Source: Caulobacter segnis (lineage in GTDB: Bacteria > Pseudomonadota > Alphaproteobacteria > Caulobacterales > Caulobacteraceae). From it: a stretch of 64,000 nt of DNA. The notes under the pieces are model-generated. The model was not told the origin of the DNA. It saw only the letters and a program-made list of their open reading frames with translations, and ran no database searches. Made by a program: the position numbers and the translations under genes. The DNA lies in contig NZ_QFQZ01000001.1 of assembly GCF_003243465.1 (NCBI RefSeq), forward strand, positions 124,001 through 188,000, in the 5' to 3' direction. Positions 20,900 to 29,965 of the stretch are shown one piece after another; positions within the stretch are counted from its first letter, which is position 1; each line of letters opens with the position of its first letter.

Positions 20900-21208
20900 A
20901 TGGCCAAGACCGTCAGCATCAACATCCCCCACCAGCTGGGCGCGGCCGAAGCCAAACGCCGCCTGGAAGAGGGCCTGTCGCAAATGGCCGGCCAGATCCC
21001 CGGCGGCGATCCCAGCCGATTCACCCAGAGCTGGGCCGGCGACACCCTGAACTTCTCGGCCGCCGCCATGGGCCAGACGATCAACGGCGTCGTGCAGGTG
21101 CTGGACGACCACGCCCGACTCGACGTCAGCCTGCCGGGCCTGCTGGGCATGGCCGCCGGCAAGATCAAGGACGAGTTGAACCGGCGTGGACAGCTGCTGT
21201 TGAAGTGA
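20900..21208 (+). CDS. Polyhydroxyalkanoic acid system family protein
   Basis: 102 residues from ATG 20900, with AGAGGA just before it. The short alpha/beta protein begins KTVSINIPHQLGAAEAKRRLEEG and ends VSLPGLLGMAAGKIKDEL, which matches the small family annotated from PHA granule-associated regions. Its function is not established; a SRPBCC-like fold has been suggested for relatives. There are no PHA genes in the window. The family is assigned from remembered pattern. Confidence 0.75.
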   Translation: MAKTVSINIPHQLGAAEAKRRLEEGLSQMAGQIPGGDPSRFTQSWAGDTLNFSAAAMGQTINGVVQVLDDHARLDVSLPGLLGMAAGKIKDELNRRGQLLLK

Positions 21209-21216
21209 CTTTTCAG

Positions 21217-21347
21217 CCCGATGTCCCCGGCGAATGCCGGGGCCCAGATCTCAGGTCACAGAGGATGATGGGACAAGCGCGGCGTTCGTAGAGCACACGC
21301 CAGTCCCTTTCCATCTGGTCCCCGGCATTCGCCGGGGAGGTCGGAGC
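21217..21347. repeat. Intergenic inverted-repeat element, family A
   Basis: CCCCGGCGAATGCCGGGG with CCAGAT on the left and ATCTGG..CCCCGGCATTCGCCGGGGAGG on the right, in facing orientation, between two convergent genes. Confidence 0.85.
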
Positions 21348-21357
21348 CATTGCGTTC

Positions 21358-21768
21358 CTACAGCCGCCGCTCGTCGAAATCGTGCCGGCCCAGGCTCTCG
21401 AAGCGGCCTTCCTCGGCCTTGTTGATGTACTGCGAGGCCACCAGCCAGGCCTTCACCGGCCGCAGGGTCGCCAGGCAGCCCAGGATCAACGCCGGGAAGG
21501 TCGTGACCAGGTGCACCCAGACCGGCGGTTGCCAGACGATCTCCGCCCAGGCGAAGAAGGCGGTGACCACGATGCCGACGCCGCTCATCACGAAAAAGGC
21601 CGGGCCGTCGGCCGGGTCGGCGAAGCCGTAGTCCAGGCCGCACTGGTCGCACTTGAGCGCCAGCTTCAGAAAGCCTTGGAACAGCTTGCCCTGGCCGCAG
21701 CGGGGGCAGCAGCACTTGAGGCCGGCCTCAACCGGGGTCGGAGAGTCGTAGAATACGTCGTCGGTCAT
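21358..21768 (-). CDS. DUF983 membrane protein with N-terminal zinc-ribbon cysteines
   Basis: 136 residues. Two CxxC pairs, CPRCG near residue 21 and CDQCG near 39, precede DYGFADPADGPAFFVM and two membrane helices (about 60-80 and 85-105). This is the DUF983 layout, seen in many alphaproteobacteria; its role is unknown, though it is often near cytochrome oxidase assembly genes, which is not the case here. AGGAAGGGG lies upstream of the ATG. It is divergent from the MocR-type regulator across a perfect inverted repeat. Confidence 0.88.
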   Translation of the reverse strand: MTDDVFYDSPTPVEAGLKCCCPRCGQGKLFQGFLKLALKCDQCGLDYGFADPADGPAFFVMSGVGIVVTAFFAWAEIVWQPPVWVHLVTTFPALILGCLATLRPVKAWLVASQYINKAEEGRFESLGRHDFDERRL

Positions 21769-21799
21769 CGAATGACCCCTTCCTACAATCGCAGGATTG

Positions 21800-21829
21800 A
21801 TCCATACATTATGCAGATAATGTATGGAT
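21800..21829. promoter_or_regulatory. Perfect 13-bp inverted repeat, candidate operator of the MocR-type regulator
   Basis: ATCCATACATTAT is repeated as its exact complement after a 4-bp GCAG centre. It sits between the divergent DUF983 (start 21768) and MocR (start 21838) genes, 8 bp from the MocR ATG, in otherwise GC-rich DNA. Autoregulation is the simplest reading. Confidence 0.75.
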
Positions 21830-21837
21830 ATGCGATC

Positions 21838-23181
21838 ATGGGCGCAACTCCGGGATCACCGAATCCGGCCGCCGCGTGGTTACGCCGCATGGCGGCGCTG
21901 GACGGGCCCGCCTATCGGCGGATCGCCCAGGCCCTGGAGAACGCCGTGGCCGAGGGCGAGCTGCAGCCGGGCGACCAGATCCCACCCCAGCGCGAGGTCG
22001 CTCGCCGGCTCGGCATCGACTTCACGACCGTCACCCGCGCCTACGCCCTGGCCCGCGAACGTGGGCTGATCGAGGGGACCACCGGGCGCGGCACCTTCAT
22101 CCGATCACGGACTGATGAGGGCGAGGCGGGCCTCGTCGACCTGTCGATGAACCTGCCGCCGCCACCCGCGGGCCTGAACCTGGCGGCCCTGCTGCGCGAG
22201 ACGACGGGCGCGATCCTGGCGCGCACCGATCCCGCGACGCTGATGGCCTATCACCCCGGCGCGGGCTCGCTGGCGCAGAGAGCCGCCGGCGCGGCCTGGC
22301 TGGCGCCGAGCCTGGGCGAGGTCGATCCGGCGCGGATCGTCATCGCCAGCGGCGCCCAGACGGTTCTGTCGGCCCTGCTGGACCACCTGACCGCGCCGGG
22401 CGACGTGATCGTTGCCGAGGCCTTCGCCTACCCGGGCCTGCTGGCAACGGCGGCGCGGCGCGGCGTGCGCGTGGTGGGCTGCCCACTGGACGCCGTGGGC
22501 CTCGAACCTGAAGCCCTGGCCCAGCTGATAGCGGAGCATCGGCCGCGCCTGATCTGCTGCACCCCGACCTTCCAGAACCCGACGGCGGCGAGCATGGATC
22601 TGGCCCGACGCGAGGCGGTCGTGGCCGTCGCGCGGGCGTCCGGGGTGACCATCATCGAGGATGACGCTTATGGCCTGCTGCCCGGCGCTCCAATGCCCGC
22701 CCTCGCCAGCCTGTGGCCAGAGGGCGTGTTCCATGTCGCGACCACCGCCAAGACGCTGTCGCCGGGGCTGCGGCTGGCCTATGTCGTCGCGCCGCCCGGA
22801 CGCGCCGAGGGCTTGGCGGCCACCCTGCACGCCATCGCCCAGATGCCGCCGCCGCTGATGGCCGCCGTGGCCACGAGCTGGATCCGCGAGGGCGTCGCCG
22901 GCCGCGTGCTGGCGGGCGTCCGGGAGGAAGCGATCGCGCGGCGCGCCCTGGCGGCGGAGCTGCTGCCGGGCGCCCTTGGCGGCCTCGAGAGCCTGCATGT
23001 CTGGCTGCCGGGCGCGACCGCCGATGCGGCGGCCAGGGAGCGCGGGCTGGCGCTGGTGGGGGCCGAGTCCTTCCGAGCGCCCGGCGTGACGACCGAAGGC
23101 CTGCGGATCTCGCTCGGCGCGGCCGGCAAGCGGGCGACCCTGGCGCGGGGGCTGCGGGCCCTGGCCAACCTCCGCGCCTGA
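21838..23181 (+). CDS. MocR-type regulator: GntR winged helix fused to aminotransferase fold
   Basis: 447 residues from ATG 21838; in-frame ATGs at 21811 and 21820 overlap the inverted repeat and were not chosen. The winged helix is at residues about 12-80 (ELQPGDQIPPQREVARRLGI, FTTVTRAYALARERGL). A fold-type I aminotransferase domain runs from about 110 to the end, with SGAQTVLSALLDHL, TPTFQNPTAA, IEDDAYG and TTAKTLSPGLRLAY, whose Lys should bind PLP. MocR proteins sense PLP or an amino compound (PdxR, GabR, TauR are studied members). No PLP or GABA gene is adjacent, so the target is unknown beyond likely autoregulation and the divergent DUF983 gene. Confidence 0.9.
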   Translation: MGATPGSPNPAAAWLRRMAALDGPAYRRIAQALENAVAEGELQPGDQIPPQREVARRLGIDFTTVTRAYALARERGLIEGTTGRGTFIRSRTDEGEAGLVDLSMNLPPPPAGLNLAALLRETTGAILARTDPATLMAYHPGAGSLAQRAAGAAWLAPSLGEVDPARIVIASGAQTVLSALLDHLTAPGDVIVAEAFAYPGLLATAARRGVRVVGCPLDAVGLEPEALAQLIAEHRPRLICCTPTFQNPTAASMDLARREAVVAVARASGVTIIEDDAYGLLPGAPMPALASLWPEGVFHVATTAKTLSPGLRLAYVVAPPGRAEGLAATLHAIAQMPPPLMAAVATSWIREGVAGRVLAGVREEAIARRALAAELLPGALGGLESLHVWLPGATADAAARERGLALVGAESFRAPGVTTEGLRISLGAAGKRATLARGLRALANLRA

Positions 23182-23193
23182 GGGCGACGCAGC

Positions 23194-23397
23194 TCAGTAC
23201 TCGGCGTCGTCCTCGTCCGTGCCCTCGCCGCCTTCCTCGCCGCCCATGGCGTTCTCGAGGCTGTCGATGATGTCGTCCATCTGGTCGGGCGTGATCGAGA
23301 CGTAGATCGACTCCCCGCCGATGGCCGAGACCAGCAGGCGATAGCCGTCCTCGGTCTCCTGCAGGCTGAAGGATTGGAGCGGCAGGAGCTTGGCCAT
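23194..23397 (-). CDS. Small acidic protein of unknown function
   Basis: 67 residues from ATG 23397 with AAGGA before it. It starts AKLLPLQSFSLQETEDGYRLL, with a predicted beta-alpha layout (SIYVSITPDQMDDIIDSLENAM), and ends in a Glu/Asp/Gly-rich tail. I do not recognise a family. It converges on the MocR gene (13 bp between stops) and is divergent from the PYROXD2-like gene. Confidence 0.65.
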   Translation of the reverse strand: MAKLLPLQSFSLQETEDGYRLLVSAIGGESIYVSITPDQMDDIIDSLENAMGGEEGGEGTDEDDAEY

Positions 23398-23541
23398 GGG
23401 GAGGTCCTTCCCGGAAAGAGCAGGCGCTGATCTAGAGGCGCCGGGGCTTGAGTTCAACGTCCATCCGGGCGACCAAGGTTTCGCCGCCGAAGCGTCGCTA
23501 TCGTAGGATGCGACCGCCAAGGCATTGGGGGAGCACGAACC

Positions 23542-25185
23542 ATGGCCGCGACGGAGACGCGCGACGCCGTCATCATCGGTGGCGGGCATAACGGCCTCGT
23601 CTGCGCCTTCTACCTGGCCAAGGCGGGGCTGAAGGTCACGGTCTGCGAGGCGCGGGGCGTGGTCGGCGGGGCGGCGGTGACCGAGGAATTCCACCCGGGC
23701 TTCCGCAACTCGGCGGCCAGCTACACGGTCAGTTTGCTGAACCCGCGCGTGATCGCCGACATGGGCCTGCGCGAGCTGGGCCTGACCTTCCTGGAACGGC
23801 CGATCTCGAACTTCTTGCCGCTCAGCGACGACAAATACCTGAAGCTGGGCGGCGGCCTGGAGCGCACCCAGGAGGAATTCCGCAAGTACAGCCGCCGCGA
23901 CGCCGAGGTGCTGCCGGCCTACTACGCCATGCTGGACGAGATCGGCGACGTGCTGCGCGCCTTCGCCCAGGAGACGCCGCCGAACCTGGGCGACGGCCTG
24001 CCGGGCTTCCTGCGCGCCCTCCGCCAGGGCGGGCGGCTGGCCCTGCTTCCCCGCGAGCGCAAGCGCGACCTGCTGGACCTGTTCACCAAGAGCGCGCGCG
24101 ACGTGCTGGACGGCTGGTTCGAGAGCGATCCGGTCAAGGCCGCCTTCGGCTTCGACTCGGTGGTCGGCAACTTCGCCAGCCCCGACACGCCCGGCTCGGC
24201 CTATGTCCTGCTGCATCACACCTTCGGCGAGGTGAATGGCAAGAAGGGCGCCTGGGGCCACGCGGTCGGCGGCATGGGCGCCATCACCCAGGCCATGGCC
24301 AAGGCCTGCGAAGCGGCCAGGGTCGAGATCCTGCTCGACGCGCCGGTCGAGGCGGTCCATGTCGAAAGCGCCCCAGGGGGCGGGAAGGCCGTCGGCGTCC
24401 AGCTCGTCGACGGCCGTCAGATCATGGCCCCGATCGTCAGCGCCAACGTCAATCCGGCGCTCCTTTACAAGAAGCTCGTCGCCCCCTCGGCCCTACCCGG
24501 CGATTTCCGCAAAGCGGTGGACGGCTACAAGAACGGCTCGGGCACGTTCCGAATGAACGTGGCTTTGTCGGAGCTGCCGAGCTTCACCTGCCTGCCCGGC
24601 AAGGATGTCGCCGAGCATCACCAGTCCGGGATCGTGATCGCGCCCAGCCTCGACTACATGGACGCGGCCTATCGCGACGCCAAGGCCGAGGGCATCAGCA
24701 AGGCCCCTATCGTCGAGATGCTGATCCCCTCGACCATCGACCCTTCCCTCGCGCCGTCCGGCCAGCACGTGGCCAGCCTGTTCTGCCAGCAGTTCGCCCC
24801 AACCCTACCGGACGGCCGCAGCTGGGACGACGAACGCGAGGCGGCCGCCGACCTGATCATCGACACGGTCGAGCGCTGGGCGCCGGGTTTCAAGGCGTCG
24901 GTCGTGGGACGGATGATCCTGTCGCCGCTGGACCTGGAACGGAAGTTCGGCCTGGTCGGCGGCGACATCATGCACGGCCACATGTCGCTGGATCAGCTGT
25001 GGGCCACGCGTCCCTTTCTGGGCCACGCCAGCCACCGGGCGCCGATCGCCGGGCTCTACATGTGCGGGGCCGGGACACATCCCGGCGGTGGCGTCTCGGG
25101 CAATCCCGGGCGCAACGCCGCGCGCGAAATCCTGCGGGACAGGGATTTTACCCTGGCGCTCAGGCTGTCGCTCGAAGGGCGCTGA
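23542..25185 (+). CDS. FAD-dependent oxidoreductase, PYROXD2/phytoene-dehydrogenase-like
   Basis: 547 residues with the dinucleotide-binding VIIGGGHNGLVCAFYLAKAG at residues about 10-30 and an acidic ribose-binding CEARGVVGGAA. The C-terminal FAD motif CGAGTHPGGGVSGNPGRNAA is intact near residue 515. The length and the GHVSLDQLW-type region fit the PYROXD2 branch of the CrtI-like amine oxidase superfamily rather than carotenoid desaturases; no crt genes are present. Its substrate is unknown. GGGGGAG lies 9 bp upstream of the ATG. Confidence 0.85.
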   Translation: MAATETRDAVIIGGGHNGLVCAFYLAKAGLKVTVCEARGVVGGAAVTEEFHPGFRNSAASYTVSLLNPRVIADMGLRELGLTFLERPISNFLPLSDDKYLKLGGGLERTQEEFRKYSRRDAEVLPAYYAMLDEIGDVLRAFAQETPPNLGDGLPGFLRALRQGGRLALLPRERKRDLLDLFTKSARDVLDGWFESDPVKAAFGFDSVVGNFASPDTPGSAYVLLHHTFGEVNGKKGAWGHAVGGMGAITQAMAKACEAARVEILLDAPVEAVHVESAPGGGKAVGVQLVDGRQIMAPIVSANVNPALLYKKLVAPSALPGDFRKAVDGYKNGSGTFRMNVALSELPSFTCLPGKDVAEHHQSGIVIAPSLDYMDAAYRDAKAEGISKAPIVEMLIPSTIDPSLAPSGQHVASLFCQQFAPTLPDGRSWDDEREAAADLIIDTVERWAPGFKASVVGRMILSPLDLERKFGLVGGDIMHGHMSLDQLWATRPFLGHASHRAPIAGLYMCGAGTHPGGGVSGNPGRNAAREILRDRDFTLALRLSLEGR

Positions 25186-25482
25186 CGCCGCGGGGAGAAA
25201 GCGCGTGAGCGCGTAGTTCCGATCTTCCCGGCGACGCCAGAACTGGTGGACGCCGGGGCGCGCCGTCATTGCGGCGCCATTCCCACCACCCCTGCGTCTC
25301 GACGTCGGCTTTCGCCGGGAAGACCGGGCGCCCCCTCTCGGGGAACGTAACGTCCCCGGCTAGCAAGTCCGGAAAGACGTCACGCTCGATCTTGGCGGAC
25401 CGAGCAGAGGGCGCATAACTTATCTAAAGTTTAGCGCGGGCATACTTACCCGTCCAGCACGAACTGGCGCAGTGGTCGAAGG
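25186..25482. other. Gene-free stretch with a degenerate family A-like repeat
   Basis: Between two convergent genes. GATCTTCCCGGCGACGCC near 25220 and TTTCGCCGGGAAGACC near 25310-25325 face each other, like a decayed family A element. Nothing else is recognised; GC drops near 25415-25450. Confidence 0.5.
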
Positions 25483-25719
25483 CTAGGCCGCGGCCTGATT
25501 GGCGACGCGATTGCGCATCCAAGCGGGCGTGCGGACCTCCGGCTCGAACACGTGAACCTTAGCCTTTCGGCCTTGGTCATGCATGTGGCGGGCCAGCAGT
25601 TTGGCCAGGGCTTCAGCTTCGTGTTGCGAGGAGTAGCAGCCGATCAGCTCGGCCGAGTCGTTCCAAGTGACATGCCAGACACCGGACACGGGTCGGACGT
25701 AGTAGTTGTTCTCGGTCAT
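25483..25719 (-). CDS. Small DUF2188-like protein
   Basis: 78 residues with a strong AGGAGG 8 bp before the ATG. The layout YYVRPVSGVWHVTWNDS, then SSQHEAEALAKLLARHMHDQGRKAKVHVFEP, resembles the DUF2188 type (short beta sheet, one helix, strand) that reads through query Trp and an AEA..A..A helix. No function is known. It has no operon partner. Family assignment is tentative. Confidence 0.6.
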   Translation of the reverse strand: MTENNYYVRPVSGVWHVTWNDSAELIGCYSSQHEAEALAKLLARHMHDQGRKAKVHVFEPEVRTPAWMRNRVANQAAA

Positions 25720-26011
25720 GGGAGACCTCCTGGACGACCTATCGTGGCTTTAACCACGCTCAGATGACAGTTGTTTCGCGCTTGCACAAATTATTTCGTG
25801 CTGCGGCGCACAATGCATGATCCGGGCCAGTCAGAACTGTGCGGTTTTTCACCGTCTTCCCGGAACGGGACGATTTGCGACATCGCAAGGCTTGGGGGGG
25901 CCGCATCTAGGCCAGGGAGCGCCGAAACGACGAAGGGCGGACGCCTGTCGGCGCCCGCCCCCTTTCCTCCGCGTTCGCCGAACGGGTTTGACCGCTCGGC
26001 CGTGACGCGCC
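25720..26011. other. Gene-free stretch holding a terminator
   Basis: About 290 bp between the DUF2188-like start and the TonB receptor stop. The left half must carry the promoter of the small gene; the right half carries the hairpin listed at 25936. A 264-base ORF here is in repeat-like, poorly coding sequence and was rejected. Confidence 0.5.
25936..25959 (-). terminator. Probable terminator of the TonB receptor gene
   Basis: GGCGGACGCC and GGCGCCCGCC pair over 10 bp with one mismatch and a TGTC loop; on the minus strand it is followed by CCCTTCGTCGTTTC. It lies about 55 bp past the receptor stop. Confidence 0.6.
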
Positions 26012-28363
26012 CTAGAAGTTCGTCGACAGCGTGATCTGCGCCGTGCGGTGCGGCCCGGAGCGGTAGTTGGCCGCGCCGGTCACGACCGTCGAGATCGTGC
26101 CCAGATAATCCTTGTCGAAGATGTTATCGACGTTGATGCGGACCTTGATGTCCTTCAGCGGGCCGTAGTCGAAGCCTTCGCCGAGGTCCACGTACATGTT
26201 GAACAGCGTGTAGCCCTTGGTCTTCTCGTTGTTCATGAAGTTGCTGTAGCGATCGCTGATGTGGCGGGCCGACAGGTTGATGACCGCCCACTCGGTCGGC
26301 TCGAACGTCACGCCGCCCTGGATGGCGATCTCGGGGAAGTCCGGGACGCTCTTGCCCTTGAGCGGGTAGTCCGTGACCCCCGTGGCGCTGCGGATCGAGA
26401 AGCCGTCCTCGAACACCGACTTGTTATACGAAGCGTTGGTGTTGAAGTAGATCTTGCCGCCCAGCGCTTCCGGCTTCCACTGCCCGCTGAACTCCAGGCC
26501 ATAGGCGTGCACGCCGCCGACGTTCTGGTAGTAGGTTTCCAGGGTGGTGGTGCCTGGCAGATATTCGCTGAACGACTGCAGGCGGTTCTGGAAGCTGGTG
26601 TAGTAGGTGACCACCGACGCGTTGAAGGTCGGGTGGTTGGCGCGATAGCCCAGCTCGATGTTCTTCGAGGTCTCGGCCTTCGGCGCGGGCACATTGACGG
26701 TCGCCGGCGTGTAGTAGACCGCGTCGGCGCCACGCGGCAGCGACATGTTCTCCGAGTACGACGTGAACACCTGGCCGCGGCCGATCGTGTAGACCGCCCC
26801 GACCTGCGGCAGGAACAGATCCTCCCAGGTGGTCCGCAGATTGGCGGTCTGGCTGAAACGGAAGTCCTCGCGATTGCGCTTGCCCAGCATCTGGTAATCG
26901 ACGCTCAGCATGCGGAAGCCCGCGTCGACCTTCAGCTTGCCGTCCGCCAGCACGACCGTGTCCTTCAGGAAGCCTTCCCAGGTGTCGCGCTTGGAGGTGT
27001 AGTTGCGTGTCCGATAGACTGGCTGGCTGAAGTTCGGCGCGCCTTCCGGCGAGCCGTCGGCGACGTTGAAGGTGTTCGACAGCTGGTGGTAGTCGTCGTC
27101 CTCGTACCAGGCGCCGCCCTCGACCTTGTGGTCGCCCAGCGTCCAGGTGACCTTGCCGGTCGCGCCCTTGCGGATGCCGTCGATCTGCGAGATGCCGAAC
27201 TGCAGGCCCAGCGGGGCGTTCAGACCCGGCACCACGGCCTTCTGCTGGTTGTAGTAGGTCAGGGCCGTATCATAGCCCACCCCGCTGGAGCCCCAGCCGT
27301 CCTTCTTCTCGTAATAGACCGTGCCGGTGAAGCGCAGGTTCTCGGCCAGATCCTTGTGCAGGGTGACGCCGTAGAGGTGGTCGGTCCGGGCGTTCAGGCC
27401 AAACTTGTAGTACTGTGCGTAGTTCGCGTTGGAGTACTTCAGGCCGCTCGAGGTCGGCGGCAGGTTGGCGATATAGCCGACATAACCGAAGTCACGTCCC
27501 TTGCGACCATAGACGTCGTTCGCAGTTCCCTTGTACTGGGCGATCGTGAACGACGGGGAGTCATAGTCGAAATAGTCGTTGTGCACCGTCTGGAAGGTCA
27601 GGTCGCCGGACCCGAAGTCCCAGCGGATCTTGCCTTCGTAGTGCTCGCGGTCGATCGTGCCCGGGCCGCGCCACTGGTCGCTGTTGATGACCGAGCCGCT
27701 GGCATAGGCGGAGAAACCCTTATGCTCGCCGGTCTCCAGACGCAGGAAGGTGCGGGTCAGGTTGTCCTCGCCGAACGTCTGGCTGACCTTGCCGCCGGCG
27801 GTCTCGCCGGGCTGCTGGGTGAAGTAGTCGACGATCGGACCCAGCGAGGCGTAGCTGGGCAGGGAGACGTCGCCGGCGCCTGACGAGGCGGTCACCCTCA
27901 GCAGGTTCTCGTTGTCCACATAGCGATAGATCGGGCTGCCGCCGAACTGGTCGCTGCGGCCCATCGGGATGTCGTCGAGCAGGAAGCCGACCTGCTGGAA
28001 GTTGAAGGCGCGGACGGTGACCGAGTTGCCGAACTCGTACATGCCCAAGGCGTCGTTGGCCTGGACGTTGAAGCCCGGCAGGGACTCCAGCATCTTCAGG
28101 CCGGTGATGCCGGCCGGGGCCGACAGCAGCGCCTCGCGGGTGATCGACACGGTGGCGGTGGCCTGGTCGGTGCCGACGGCGATCGCCGCCTCGGACACGC
28201 GCTTGCCGGTGACGACGACGGACTCGACCTCGTTCTTGGTTTCCGGGCTCTTCGTCTCCTGAGCCTGGGCGACGCTACCCAAGCCAAGGACAGATGCCAA
28301 AATGATGGGTGTAATCAGGTGAAGATTGCCTCGATTACAGCCGCTTACTGACTCGAAGTTCAT
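26012..28363 (-). CDS. TonB-dependent outer-membrane receptor
   Basis: 783 residues. The signal peptide ends SVAQA-Q (residue about 35). A plug domain follows (VESVVVTGKR near 50, then SLPGFNVQAND and NSVTVRAFNF), and the 22-strand barrel runs from about 190 to a C-terminal STNF, with the aromatic last residue needed for BAM insertion. GYRANHPTFNASVVTYYTSFQNRLQS and NVDNIFDKDYLG are typical late-barrel segments. Substrate is not evident: no siderophore, vitamin or sugar genes are adjacent. An imperfect palindrome CGTTCGGAACG lies upstream near 28405. A GGGGG site precedes the ATG. Confidence 0.93.
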   Translation of the reverse strand: MNFESVSGCNRGNLHLITPIILASVLGLGSVAQAQETKSPETKNEVESVVVTGKRVSEAAIAVGTDQATATVSITREALLSAPAGITGLKMLESLPGFNVQANDALGMYEFGNSVTVRAFNFQQVGFLLDDIPMGRSDQFGGSPIYRYVDNENLLRVTASSGAGDVSLPSYASLGPIVDYFTQQPGETAGGKVSQTFGEDNLTRTFLRLETGEHKGFSAYASGSVINSDQWRGPGTIDREHYEGKIRWDFGSGDLTFQTVHNDYFDYDSPSFTIAQYKGTANDVYGRKGRDFGYVGYIANLPPTSSGLKYSNANYAQYYKFGLNARTDHLYGVTLHKDLAENLRFTGTVYYEKKDGWGSSGVGYDTALTYYNQQKAVVPGLNAPLGLQFGISQIDGIRKGATGKVTWTLGDHKVEGGAWYEDDDYHQLSNTFNVADGSPEGAPNFSQPVYRTRNYTSKRDTWEGFLKDTVVLADGKLKVDAGFRMLSVDYQMLGKRNREDFRFSQTANLRTTWEDLFLPQVGAVYTIGRGQVFTSYSENMSLPRGADAVYYTPATVNVPAPKAETSKNIELGYRANHPTFNASVVTYYTSFQNRLQSFSEYLPGTTTLETYYQNVGGVHAYGLEFSGQWKPEALGGKIYFNTNASYNKSVFEDGFSIRSATGVTDYPLKGKSVPDFPEIAIQGGVTFEPTEWAVINLSARHISDRYSNFMNNEKTKGYTLFNMYVDLGEGFDYGPLKDIKVRINVDNIFDKDYLGTISTVVTGAANYRSGPHRTAQITLSTNF

Positions 28364-28578
28364 GCAATACCCCCAGCGTATGTTTTGACGCCTCGGGTAT
28401 CATTCGTTCGGAACGCAAAATAACGAGAATGGCTTATGGGATCATATCGCCAATGCTTGAAATATGACCGTTTTTTAACCCCTCCAAGCACGCGCTTGAA
28501 GCGCCGGGGGCGCCCTTCATGCGCCAGGGCGCACGACGCCCCTCTCGGCGCAGCCGCGGGGCGGTGCGCGACAGGGCG

Positions 28579-29907
28579 TCAGTCTCCCCCCGCCGCCGCG
28601 CGACCCGCTCCGCGCCGCATCCAGACATAGAGCGGCGCGCCCGCCGCCAGCAGCACCAGCCCCCAGAAGGTCACCGACCACCCCGCCCCGTAAAAGGTCC
28701 AGGCCGAATAGATCGCCGCGACGCCTGCGACGATCGCCAGGCCCGGCGACAGCGGCATCCGCCCCTCGCGCCCCAGCTTCAGCACGGCGAGCGCGCAGAA
28801 CAGGTAGGCGAACAGGCTGGAGGCGGTGGCCAAGAGGGCCATGAAGGTGAAGGCGTCGGCCAGCGACTTGGCGTAGTTCGTCAGCACCAGGATCGTGACC
28901 AGGCCGCTGGTCAGCAGGTGGGCGCGGACCGGCGCGCCGTTGGCGCTGGTCTTGGCCATCCAGGCGGGAAAGACGCCGTCCCGCGCCATCGCCGCCGGCA
29001 TCTCGCCCTGCAGCAGGATCCAGCCGTTCAGCGCGCCCAGGGCGCTGATCGCGGCGAAGGCCGCCAGCACCAGCCGCAGGTCGCCGCCGCCGTGATAGGC
29101 CACGAAGTCGGCGAGCGGCGCGTTCGAGGTCTTCAGCACCGCGACCGGCGTCAGCAGCAGCACCCCCGACGAGACCAGCAGATAGACGAGGCCGGTGAAG
29201 GCCGCGCCCAGCAGGGTGGCGCGCGGAATGGTCCGCTGCGGCCGGTCGACCTGCTCGGCCGGGACGGTCGCCGACTCCACGCCCAGCAAGGCCCACAGCG
29301 TGAGGGTGGCGGCGGCGGTGATGCCGCCGCCCGACAGGGCCGAGGGCTCGAACGGCGCCACCGCCGCCGGTCCCTTGCGCAGCAGGATCAGTCCCGCCAG
29401 CGCCGCCACCCCGGCCAGCGGCAACAGCTTGAGCACCGTAGTCCATAGCTGGGTCCAGCCCGCCGCCCGCGCGCCCAGGCAGTTGATCGCGGTGACGACC
29501 CAGACCACCGCGACGGTCGCGAGCGCCGCCAGGCCGGGCGTCCTGGCCAGGGCCGGGACGAACACGCTCGCATAGCTGACGACGGCGATGGCGATGGCGG
29601 CGTTGGAGACCCAGACCGAGATCCAGTACGACCAGGCGACCAGGAAACCCGCCGGCCGGCCGAACGCCTCCTCGGTGTAGACGAACGGCCCGCCGGCGCG
29701 GGGAAAGGCCTGGGCGAGCCGCGCGAAGACCAGGGCCAGGCACAGGGCCCCACCGATGGTGATCAGCCAGGCGATCACCGCGTTCCAGCCATAGGGTGCC
29801 AGGGATGCGGGCAGCATGAACACGCCCGACCCGATCATGTTGCCCACGACCAGGGCCACGCACATCCAGAGTCCGAGCGGCTTACGGCTTGAGGTCTTCA
29901 CGGTCAA
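28579..29907 (-). CDS. APC-superfamily amino acid/polyamine permease
   Basis: 442 residues with about 12 membrane helices. Begins at TTG 29907, which has GGAGG 6 bp upstream; a GTG two codons later is worse placed. The APC signature GNMIGSGVFMLP at residues about 22-33 matches the substrate-binding GSG loop of AdiC/PotE-like transporters, and FPRAGGPFVYTEEAFG follows near 70. As the last gene of the polyamine run it may import or exchange putrescine, GABA or another amine; the substrate is inferred from position only. It sits 58 bp after puuB. Confidence 0.85.
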   Translation of the reverse strand: MTVKTSSRKPLGLWMCVALVVGNMIGSGVFMLPASLAPYGWNAVIAWLITIGGALCLALVFARLAQAFPRAGGPFVYTEEAFGRPAGFLVAWSYWISVWVSNAAIAIAVVSYASVFVPALARTPGLAALATVAVVWVVTAINCLGARAAGWTQLWTTVLKLLPLAGVAALAGLILLRKGPAAVAPFEPSALSGGGITAAATLTLWALLGVESATVPAEQVDRPQRTIPRATLLGAAFTGLVYLLVSSGVLLLTPVAVLKTSNAPLADFVAYHGGGDLRLVLAAFAAISALGALNGWILLQGEMPAAMARDGVFPAWMAKTSANGAPVRAHLLTSGLVTILVLTNYAKSLADAFTFMALLATASSLFAYLFCALAVLKLGREGRMPLSPGLAIVAGVAAIYSAWTFYGAGWSVTFWGLVLLAAGAPLYVWMRRGAGRAAAGGD

Positions 29908-29965
29908 ACGACGGCCTCCAACGGGGCGCCCAGGCGCGAAACGATCGAAGTGGCGGATGGCGGGC

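Noticed and set aside
23194..24360. 388-codon minus-strand ORF including the small acidic protein
   Set aside because: Only the last 67 codons carry a plausible start with ribosome site; the rest is antisense to the FAD oxidoreductase.
26048..27883. 611-codon plus-strand ORF
   Set aside because: Mirror of the TonB receptor gene; composition-driven, no start site or similarity.
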